A stretch of DNA of 64,000 nt from Neospora caninum Liverpool. Its lineage: Eukaryota; Apicomplexa; Conoidasida; Eucoccidiorida; Sarcocystidae. The notes under the pieces were generated by a model that was not told the DNA's origin, did no database searches, and saw nothing but the letters and a program-made list of their open reading frames with translations. Location of the stretch: the NCBI RefSeq assembly GCF_000208865.1, contig NC_018385.1, positions 372,001 to 436,000 on the forward strand, given 5' to 3'. Below are positions 12,501 to 22,800 of the stretch, piece by piece (within the stretch, counting starts at the first letter, position 1; every line of letters begins with the position of its first letter). A program made the position numbers and the translations under genes.

Positions 12501-14858
12501 ACACAGAGAACAGACGAGACTGGACGGAAGGGCACTGAGGCCGAGCTGGGTACTCCCCAGAAGAAGCTTAGAAAGAACCCATGTCAAAAAAGTTTATAAA
12601 GAATCCCTGTCAAAAAACTCGTGTGAATAGTCCGTCCCAGTGAAACTTGTGTCCACATAGAGAGACGAATCAGTAGGTCGGCCCTTGCTGAAGATGCCGC
12701 CTAGCGTTTGGGGTTTTCGGGAGAAGTCAGTGAGACGGGAAATGGTTTCGAAACTGCCAGGCGTTTCGCTCCGGTATGGACTCACCAAATCACTCGCTGA
12801 AGCTCTTTAACTTGGCCCAGTAGACGCGATTCCGCGTAGCCTGAGGAAACGAAGGGAATGGAGAAGGGACAATACGCGATTAAATCCGTTTGCACATGCT
12901 GAGCTGTGGAAGCCTCGGGCAACGCGGGCCCGAAGCAGACAGGGGTATTTTCAACTCGAGAGCCTGGTGTTTGGTAGGTCCGCCGTTTACACAAAAGAGT
13001 TTGCATGTTTTACAAGTTACGGGTATATGTGCACATCCATCTCCACTCGTCGCATGCTCTCTGAAAGACGCGTTTGACGGGGCATTCGGTACGGAGGCTC
13101 CAGAAGGGACAAAAGACAAACCGAGCGAAAACGCGAGACAGACTCCCCCGGGAAGCAACCGATCACCGCCGCACACGCCTTCGAGGCCGCGTCTCTTTCG
13201 AACGCAGTGGTCTCTGACCCAGGTGCGTTCTGACCATCCCAAACCTTCGTCATTTTTCTCTCACCTTGGGCCTCCATCACCATGGAGTCATAGCTAAGAC
13301 AGATGTCGTCAATGTGGCGCTGAAGACGGCGCTCCGTTTGCTGGTCATGCAGGTGTACAGGAAAACAATTTTTTGAATGGGTCTCCATCACACACATAAG
13401 CATCGTGCGGGTACCTACGAACGTCCTCCCACGCAACCATGTTCACGTGACTGTGAATATATGTACATGACATATTCCTGTATGTGTATATCTCCGATAC
13501 ATTACACATGCTCTTTCGTGAGCGTGCGCATTCTGCGTGTGTGCTGGCAGGTGTATGTACGGCCACAGATTCCCCTTTCACTTGTTTTCGTGGCCACGGC
13601 TCCTTTGTGCGAAATAGGACTGGCACTGTTCATGCGGCTAGGCAAGTTAGTTGCCTTTCTGGTGGACAGAAACGACCAGAGACGGCGTCTCGGTCCACCC
13701 GTCGCACCGTCCCTGTGTCTCGCACACCTGGATTCGCCGGCAGTCCTCCTCATACTCGAGAAGGCGCAAGTCGAGCCCTTGCTTGAACAGCAGAAGAGTG
13801 TCGTCGAATTCCCCCACGACTCGCCCCTCCTCGTCCAGATAAGGCGCAATGAAAGCTGCGAGCTTCGCTTGGTCCTCCTGAAGTTTCACGCAGGCAAACC
13901 GCCAATGCGATTGGCAAGAAACCAAAGAAATGCAATGGGATAAAACACACGACTGCAAACGGGAAGCTCCAGCGGTGCGGCTAAAGTATCGCGTTGAAAC
14001 CGTAGAGTACGGACATTCTTCCAACATTTCGTCGTGGGTCCCCACATGCGAAGAAACATGAAGAAACCACGGGGAAGCACCCAGAGCCGAGAACGAATCC
14101 GGCCGTCACCGGACCGCCCCGCAACTCGAACTCGGTCCGTCGGACCTGGAGACCACGAAGGCCACCACTGTTGTGTTCCAGGCGCTTACCAGCAGGAGGC
14201 TGTGCTCCGCAGTGATTTCCGCCAGCTGCTGCTGATACTACAGAAAGCCAAGAGAGAGAAACACACGCTAGCAATCTGGTGGGGAGTCTCGTAGTGTCCC
14301 TGCGACGAACAGCGAGTGCGTATAAATGCCGATCCAGGCATGCGCATGCAAAGAATCGCGCATCGATTCTATGTGCAGAAAAGCGCGCATGATCCATCGA
14401 CTCCGAGTATGCCAAAGTCTACAAAGCTTCCGTCCAGAGCAGACAGGCTTAACGGATGATTTCCACTGCGAATTGCACTGCTCTCGACTGTATGCTTCTC
14501 ACGCTTCCCCGCGCTCCCGGTGCTGACACACGTTGGGGTGTTTCCTCTGCGTTTGCCTTCTGGGGTCAGATCGACCGGTTCGCGTGTCGTGCTGCTGTCC
14601 CTTGTGTGTCCCTCTCACCAAATCAACAAGAGCCGCGATCTCGGCATTCGCGAGAGCGAGGTTCGGGGGCAACATGGGCTGCTGCGGCGCGCCGCTTGCA
14701 CTCCCCGGAGGCCAAGTGTATGCGACTGGCGGCGGAGGGCCAGTGAACGTGAACTGCGGAGCTTGTGGGGAAACAGGCATCCCCATGGGAGGACCGGGGA
14801 AAAAAGAGCCGACTCTCCCACCGGGAGCGCTCGAGGTGCCTCGTGAAGGACTCGTCAT
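9508..14858 (-). CDS. Conserved-looking unknown protein, 875 residues, disordered tail
   Basis: Function not recognised. The model has eight exons on the minus strand: 14858-14619, 14237-14190, 13877-13728, 13340-13265, 12840-12786, 12486-12380, 11723-11633 and 11368-9508. All phases match and most donors are strong (GTGAGA, GTAAGC, GTGAGT, GTAAGC, GTAAGT). The start is the ATG of MTSPSRG. Residues 1-60 are Pro/Gly-rich; residues about 65-220, split over six short exons, are helical and charged with coiled-coil character (pieces YQQQLAEITAEHSLLL, LRLLEYEEDCRRIQ, SRLLGQVKELQRV, ILHSELDELRFQRDIFADE). From about residue 256 the single last exon encodes some 620 residues dominated by Arg, Glu, Ser and Ala, with clusters such as SDSEEEEDERR, typical of intrinsic disorder. 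No signal peptide or membrane span is seen. The plus strand opposite the last exon also has open frames, which is expected from the GC-rich composition. A nuclear or cytoskeletal scaffold is possible but unsupported. Confidence 0.75.
11926..11966 (+). repeat. Dispersed short repeat, copy 1 of 3
   Basis: The core reads GATCTAAACCAG, one variable base, AGTCCA, then ACTCG. The same unit recurs at 38581-38617 and 38729-38769 with CCTCG at the end. The flank GA(A)ACATT before the core is also shared. This copy lies in an intron of the gene on the opposite strand, between its exons at 12380 and 11723. Confidence 0.75.
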
Positions 14859-17800
14859 GTTGCCGCGCCCCCAAGAAAAGACGACTCGCGGCACGAGAGA
14901 GCACACGAAGACCTCAGCGGCGCGGGCGTTTGACAAAGTCTTTTTTCCCTTAAGAATCGCCGTTTTCCACAGTGTGGTTAAGATCACGGTTTAAAGGGGC
15001 GCTCCCATGGGGGCATGCATCCCGTCACGGCCACATAGACACCGACAGATCGTGTGAAAATGGAGGTGCTAGAACGCAAAGCAAGGCAGAATCGGAGACG
15101 AACGAATCAGACGCAAAAAGAACAATGGTTACGGAGGATGTGTTGCTGGAGCCAAGGCAACCATCAGAGCAGACGGGCGCTGAAATCTTTGCACGTGCAG
15201 CTATGTCCAGCAGTGCATTTGCGGGAGGTCACAGACCCCCAGCGTTTGTTTGTGCAAACGCACCAGCCGTCCACTACGGGAGGCGAAGTACAGAGAGGCG
15301 ACGAGACCGCCGAGCAGGATCCTGGTGGCGCTTTGAGGTTCCCCGTTATCCTCCATCGCAGACTGACTCGAGGTTCCGGTCCCCTTCTTGGTTGAAGCGC
15401 GGGGCATGGACTCTCGTAGAGATTTTGTGTTTGTTGGCGTCTCCCGTTTCGTAGTAGAGTGAGCAGTCGCGGACAGGTGAAATTTTTCGAATCTCCTGAG
15501 CATCCGCGAGGTCTGGTGATGAAACTCAGCGGCTGAACACGGGGTTTACCCAACAGGTTTGCACACGAGACCAGAAAAGCTTCTCTGGGACACTTGGCCA
15601 TGAAAAGCGGGGATTTTACGGGCACTACCCCCACACGAAACAAGCTTGTTGGACACGACTTGTTCGCTTGTTACTGTGGCGGTGTTACGAGCATACGAGA
15701 GCCGTATGAAACGGAGAGGAGTTGGTGGGACAGCCAGATGAGTGACACCGCAAGACGGCGCGCGATTGCACTTTGGCGCGAATCGACCAGGTTTTTCTCA
15801 GGTTTAAGAAAATCGGTTCGAAGGCAGGTCGCGAGGGTTGAGACGTTTGAGGATCAAGAAAGAACCCCCAAACCGCGCTGCTACACGCAGACAGCGGAGT
15901 CAGGAAACGAAGCATGAAAAGGAGACAACCACTTTGGCTGGTGTCGTGGGAGAGAAAGCACTCTGTGGTGCGGGCACAATTCTTTTCGAAAAAAACGAGA
16001 TTGTCGACGAGGAGGCGAACCCGTAGTCAAATCTCAGACACCGTCGCAGCTCATCGAGCGCCCCTTGTCTCGAAAGTGAGACTTTTCTCGGAAACCGCTC
16101 GACGGACATCTCACAAGAGGCTCTCTGGTTCTAGAAAACAGAGAACTACGGGACGGAAACCAGAGTAAGGCAAAACTACACTTTGGGCACTTTTTGTGAA
16201 CTAAGTCCCCAAGAAGGATGTCATTTTCTCTTCGAGGAAGGGCGCCTTGTTGAGAGGCAAGTCGCTGCGAGGTTGCCAGCGGCCACCGCTTGAGTCGGGC
16301 CCAGCGCAGCAACCAAGTATTTCCACGGACGCTGTGGAAAAAATGGTTTCGAAAAATAAAATTGCCTCGTAACATAGGCTCCCGAACTCAACTGTGACTT
16401 TCCAGAAATTGGAGAGAGAAAGGTTTCGGCCAAAGCCAGCGTCGGGGAGGGCAGGAAAGGCTGGCCAACAGTTCGCTCCATGCCACGACAGAATCTGTCA
16501 TTCGTGAAGGAAAGACAGAGGGAGGGATGCGGTACACCAGAACGGAGAGGGGTGAAAGCATTGGCATGCCTTTCCAGAAAGCTGTTCTTCGAGGCAGCAA
16601 AAAGCGCGTTGTTTCTCACCAAGCTTGGGTTTTATGATATTGAGAGTCTCTCGGGTGAATGTTGGGTTTTTTCAGGACTGGAACGCCAGCCTTTGCCTGT
16701 GGTCATTCTGAGGTGTACTACAACCAGGTGTCACGTGTCTTTTTTGTAGTTCCGGCATCTAGATTTGATTGTGAAGGAAATTGGGATTACCAGTCTCTCA
16801 CACGCACACGTGTGGTTTCACTTGCTGACTGCAGTGTGCCCTTTTATCCTAAGCAGGGTCCTGACGGAGTCAGCCATAGGTTACACGCGTGGAAGGAAAC
16901 GTCGTGGGAGACGTAGCGTACAGAACTTACCGACCACTTTATCTTTTTTCTGTTTCCCTGTGTCCTATCCAAGGCGTATCCTGTCCCCTGGCGAAAGCAT
17001 TTTCTGTAGTGAACTGGGTACCGAATACTCGCTCGCAAGAATCCACGAAAACAGCAGGCAGAAGAGACACAACGGGAGAAGGTGGCCGTGATATTTGGAA
17101 TAGGGGAAAACCCGTATGTTTTCGCATCGCGTGAACACAGTAAATAGCGCTTAATCCGGTGTGTTTTTACCAAGCAGCTTCTGCTCTTTAGGCTAAACCC
17201 CTTGGAAGGGTGATCCGGCAGATGGTTGGCGCAGGGAAAAGATCATATCTGTGGCACGGAAGTCGCATGGCGACACCGAACGCTTCACAGTTCTAAGGGC
17301 CAGTGTTGGTCTGAACGCTTCACTCTGAGACGTCCGGCTATTCCACACGTCCTCTGCGCTTTCGATGAGCCCTGTGGGAACGCCTGGCAGGATCAACCTT
17401 TATCGAAGGGTGTGTCGGGCAGACACAGTTGCAGGGAATTTGGTTTAGTGAGTTCGTTGAGGACTATCGGTACGCGCGCGTTTTTTCTTTGGACGGACTG
17501 TGTTCGCCATAATTCACGACAGCAAACCACAACGCATCACGTTGCAGGCTGCCCGAAAACGCGAGGATCCTTTAGAAAAGACTGAGTGTGAATTCCACTT
17601 AAACACGCTACCACTCGTATAAGATCCTGGACACTGAATCCATGAGCGTGAACATTGTAGTTCTGTTGAATATATTTCCACGATTTTAAATGGTAGATAG
17701 GGAACAAACTGTCTCCAGACGTTCTTAACCCAGCTCACGTATTACATCTGACGGTGAACTATCGTTCCTAACTGAATCTTGTTCAATAACAAGGGAGTAA

Positions 17801-19829
17801 TGAGCCGACATGGAGGTGCTGATACAATCCGAGGATTAGAACTCCCAATATTATCTGACCTGTTATCCCCGGCGTACCTTACGACCGTTATATAATTTAG
17901 AGATGATGCCCGCATGAGAACTGAATGCACAAACGTTCAGATGGCAAAGTGGTTCGCATGGTGTGGAGGGACACTGCTCGACAAAAAAACAAGAAAAAAC
18001 AGCCTTGAAAACGAGCGACTACGTTTGTGACCTCAAGGTTGAAAGAGATGCCGTCCGTGAAAAACACCAACGCTGGACTCCCATTTCCATCTGTACTTCT
18101 ATTTCCATCTGTACTCCCGCATACAAGGTGAAAACACGGTGAACAAGCTTCACAAGCGCTGCGTTTTCAACAAATTCTCGACCAGGACGCCGTGGCCTAG
18201 GTGGTCTTTACCGGATTTCACTACGAATTTTCATTCTAGTAAGGTCATTCCACGGAATGTTTTGGACGGCTTGGAAAAAGCATAATTTTCCAAGTTGAAA
18301 AGTGGAGAACATAGAACGGAGTCACTCGCAAGGCGTGTGTGACGGAGTTCGTGCTGGGACACAACAGGGGAGGGATGCCATCATCTTGTCATGGGTGCCT
18401 GGCAGCATCCCCCGACCCGTCAAGTTCTCTGAAGGAAAATTCTCCCGCTTTTCTCTCCGTGACATCACACATCAGAGCCGTGTTCGCGCCTGAAGCGGCA
18501 GATTAGGGAGGTGGTTTGTTTTTGCTGTCTGGCGTTTCCCCTTCGTAAACTTTCAAGCAAGTTACGTGTTTTCTGCCTGTCTCAAATTCCAACATGTGGT
18601 ACTCTTTCAGCAGAAATGGAAATAGTAAAGTGGCGCTTTGGTCAGGTAGCCCGTTCGTGTGCGTGTTTCTAAGATTCTCTCGACACTAAGATGCTCCAGG
18701 TTTTTGTCAGCTTGCCGCGGTCAAGCTTCGCCACTTTGAGTTCGTGTCTGTTCCGCCCAAGATAAACAGTTTTTTCGGCGAATCTTGTTCCCCAAAGAGT
18801 TTTTTATTCCGTTCTGCTGAAGCTGCCGTGTTTGTGTGAAGCAGATCTTATTCGTTTCGTCTTGTCTCAGCGCCAGGGGTGCTATACGTAACTTCGTTTG
18901 TTTTCAAATGCAGTTTATGGTTATGCATTGCATGAACGAATGCGTTGGTTTTGCGCTTCCAGTGTAGATTTCAAGTATATGAATGGCCTCGATTGTTTGG
19001 GCTCCCAGTTTCAGCCGCCGTAACCGTTCCGATGGACCCCCACTGTAAAAACGCCGTTACGAGTTGAAAAAGCCAAGTGTCCGTCTGTCGAGTTTTTGCG
19101 AATTTTGTTCCAATTAGCGAAAGACATAACGTGGTCTTGCGCCCTCCGTTGCTTTTTTTCAATCGCCGCAGCAGCTGCGCCTTTTGACTAACGGCAGAAA
19201 GGGAGAGAAGCAGGGAATACGGAAAACGAGTATACCAGTTGCGTTCATTCCTGAGACTTGTTCTCGTTATACTCCCCCCCAGTGTTGTGTACCACAGCCT
19301 CTCTTTCTCCTCTTCTGTCGTTGATACACGATCGTTTTCTTCAGCACCAGGCAACTCGTTGTCCAAATTCGGCGCCGACACCAACACACTTCTTAGTAGG
19401 CTGGCGGGTGTACAGCTGGATGGCTACGGATGAAATAAATACGATTTGATCGGAATTATGTGAGCGCCGATTTCTAGGGTTGGAACCCTGTGGTGATCTA
19501 CTTCATGCTCTCTGTTTTGGATGTCCAGACACTCGCACTGTATTCTTCCTAGTTTCTGTATGCTTTTTCCCGCTTACGTGGTTCCGGTTTCTTCCTCGTA
19601 AGTAGTTTCTTTGACTTGAACGGAAGTGCGCCCTTTTGTCTGTTGGATCCAGTGTGAGGTCCCTTTCTCCAAAGACGTCACCATGTTTCGGGTTCCTGGC
19701 TTCGGCGTAGTTTTACCATATCCGTTGTCTCCTCTCTGCCCCTCTCCAAAAGTCCCTACTTCCTCCTTCTCTTGCTCGAGAAAAAAAGCAACGGGCACCC
19801 TTGCAAACAGTCCCACGCTCCCAAATCCG
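14859..19829. other. Gene-poor stretch
   Basis: Several open frames of 60-160 codons occur on both strands, but none joins to neighbours through convincing splice sites and none shows a motif I know. The stretch contains a mitochondrial large-subunit rRNA fragment at about 17640-17905 and an imperfect direct duplication of a 17-base unit (TTTCCATCTGTACT plus two or three bases) near 18083-18118. It should hold the upstream region of the minus-strand gene starting at 14858 and that of the plus-strand gene starting at 19830. Confidence 0.45.
17640..17905 (-). pseudogene. Nuclear insert of mitochondrial LSU rRNA (NUMT)
   Basis: Read on the minus strand this is the peptidyl-transferase part (domain V) of a large-subunit rRNA. 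Conserved landmarks occur in the right order: CCGGGGATAACAGGTC (bacterial GGGGATAACAGGCTG), CTCCATGTCGGCTCATTACT (bacterial CCTCGATGTCGGCTCATCAC), then CGTGAGCTGGGTTAAGAACG (bacterial CGCGAGCTGGGTTTAGAACG) and GAGACAGTTTGTTCCCTATC. The departures from bacterial rRNA and the short length match one of the scattered rRNA pieces of apicomplexan mitochondria rather than nuclear or plastid rRNA. Sitting singly in gene-poor nuclear DNA, it is best read as an inserted organelle fragment. The ends are my estimate; the rRNA-like core is about 17690-17885. Confidence 0.88.
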
Positions 19830-22800
19830 ATGTTTAAATCAGCAACAGGACGCCCGCTTCTTCTTCTGTCCCTGTTGTTTGTCCTTCTGGTGCCGAGACT
19901 GAATCCTCCCTATCTCCTTTTCTCGTGTTCTGCCACAAGCAGCGACGCCCCCTCCAGTACCCCTCCTCCTCTCAGTTTTGGTATCACAGGGAGGCAAGAA
20001 GAGCAGAGCATAGCGAAGGGGAACACAGCGGAAACTGAGGCTATAGTCTCACTTCGGATGCCCGAAGAACCGGGCGTTTCAGCCACCAATGCGTCTCACA
20101 GCAAAACGCAGAAAGACATCAGGAACAACACAGACGAGACAGATGCAGAAGATGGGTCTTCGTTGCCCGACACTGCTGCAGACGAGTTGCCGGGAGTCGA
20201 GCGCAATCCCTCGGCTTCCTCGAGGACAACTTACGACATGCAAGCGTCTGGAAAAACAGATGAGGGGCATGTCAGACAAGCAGTGGGTAGAGAAGAGCAC
20301 GAGGGTGTTGCCGATTTGGTGACGAGAGAACCAGAGGACGTTAGGCATTTTTTGAATGGGAAAAACAGGTCAACGCAGCCTCAGCCCGGCGAGCGTGGAG
20401 AAGAGAGTGAAGGTGGCCTTCCTGCCGGTTGGCATGAATCGGAGAAAAAGAGAGATCTCCAGTCCCAAGGACAGCCGCACGAGCAGAACGTTGCTGATGA
20501 AGGGTCCTCGATGGAACCTAATTTCGGGGAAGCTTTCGAAGCAAGAAACAGAGACCGCGACGATGAGCGAGTACAAGAGGTATGGATGGATCAGAATTTG
20601 GGGTCGATTCCAACCCCAGCGCGGTCGCCAGAGCCTGGGATGCCCGCATCAACGGAAGCTTCTGGGCCGAGATTGTCTCCTCTTCCTTCTTCATCTCCCT
20701 CGCAAACACATTTTTTTCCTGCGGCACCGACAGCTGAGGGATGGGTTGAATCCACCTCGGCTTCTGTTTCCTCTTCCTCCTCCCCACCTTCCTTGTCCCT
20801 CGATCCGCCTCTTGCACATCGTGAGTCTTCTCTCCCTGTGTTTTCTCCAGAGTCTTTTTCATCTCCATCACCCTCGTCTTCCCTTTCTTTCCTAGCCATC
20901 CCGCTTGACGCTGTCGGCCTTCTCCCCCCCCACCAGCGACTCCCTTTCATTGAGACAGCCCGGCGACTTCCTCCTGAACTGCACGCGATGCTGCTGGCTG
21001 AGCTCTTGCGTGCGAATGCGGAGCCGTCTTCCCCAGAGGTGGGTTTCCCTGCCTCGAGTGCGACAGCGACTTCTACCAGCGAGGATTTCCACGGCTCGCT
21101 CACCGCTCCGCGCCGAGAGGCGCCTTCTCCACTGTCCACAGGGCGCGCGGGCGCAGGAAGGGCAAAGACAGCCAGTCCTGTGGAAACGCCAGATTCAGAT
21201 AATTATGCCAGGGGAGGAGGAGGGACAGAAGTCTCTTCTAGAAGTAGCGCTGCTGCTAGACAGACACCCTTGCCGAGCTCCGCGACGCCTTCGTACGCGT
21301 TTCATGTCGGGGCAGCCGCTTCCTCTCCTTCTTTGCCTCTCTCTCCTTCCTCGATTCCTCCTTCGTCTGGGTCTCCTTCTTCGACCGGCGCTCTGTCGGC
21401 TCTTGGTGCGCCTCCTCACGTGTCACGGCAAACAGAGGTTCCCTACTTATGGGGAGCTCATCCGGACCCCCACGAAGCCCGCGGCGGCCACGGGCGACAT
21501 GCCGGAGATGTCCCTTTCGTCTCCCCTGGAATTTCCTCGGGGTACACTTCTCAAGTTCCTTCTTCTCTTCCACCTCCTCCCTCCTGGCCCTCTCCTTCAG
21601 CGCCCTCAAGCTATGTGCAACAGCTCGGCGCTGGAAACCCTCCCGGCGTCCTCCCCTCACCAGCCTCCTTGTCAGCCTACTCCGGTTCCCCTCCCTTCCC
21701 CCCCTACTCCGTCGCTTATTCTTATCCGTACCCTCAGCCCTACTCCCCATATCACGCGTCTTCTCTTCCTCTGTCGGCGGTTCTGGCTGCGGCGCCGGCG
21801 CCTCCTCCGGTTTTGGCAGAGACTGTGAACGCAGCGGTGGGTACCGCAGTGAATCACGCCGCATCTTTGGTAGACAACACTCTGCGGTCCGCTATTGTCG
21901 GCATCATCAATCCTGCCACATACAGTGCCGCGAGTATGCTGCACAGCCTCCAAGCTCTAAACGACAAAGTGTATGCTGGCAGTGAAGTTGCGACCCGAGC
22001 CTTTCTGGACTTTGCGGCATATCGCCGAAGCCATCCGGACGACACGCTGGCCCAATTCGTCAACAGCTTGGAAGAAGCGACCGACACTTTGAATGAAGCT
22101 GCCACGGCAGGCACGCCCAGGCTGAAACCGACGATCGAGGCGCAAAAACAGAAGAATCGCAGTGTTAGTCGAACCGAAGATCTTTTGCTGGAAGGAATGG
22201 GGCTCTTTTCGCCGTCCACCGAACGCGACTACAACCCTCAGACGCAAGCGGGTCCTACTTCGCTGGAAGGTAGGAAAGGAAAGGTCGCGTTTGAGGAGAG
22301 TTCACCGAAGAAGTTCCTCTCCAGAACCGACGGACCGGCAGGCGCACAGGCAGCGGGCCGACGAGAGAACGAAACAGGCACGTCTTCTGCCGGAGGCAAG
22401 GAAACCTCTCCTTCCGGCGTAGGAAAGAGAGAACGGGAAGTGGTGTCCGCGACCGGTCCGAGTGAACGTTTGCCTCAGGAAATCATAGATCTGCGCACAC
22501 TTTTAACGAAAGAACAAATTGACGTCCTTGAAAGCCTGATGCAGGTTCTGAACGTGGGCTTTGATGCCACCCTCAACTTCGTCAAAAATCAAGGCCGCGG
22601 CGTCCCTGGATTGAAGCAGTTCCCTTTTTTCCATCCTTTGCAACAAAAGGTCATGAACATGTACTACAGAGCTTCTGCGAACCGTGACGCGGAAAAGCAA
22701 ATCCTGGAGCAAAACGAGAGGCAGGAGGCCGAGCAAAAGGCCATGCGAGCGCGAGCGGAAAGCGAACAACAGTTTTGGGCAGCCATGCAGCAGGAGGCAC

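Noticed and set aside
12012..12599. Plus-strand frame of 195 codons that looks protein-like
   Set aside because: The minus strand carries a strong acceptor and a GTAAGC donor bounding an exon at 12486-12380 that joins its neighbours in phase, so the plus-strand reading is the shadow.
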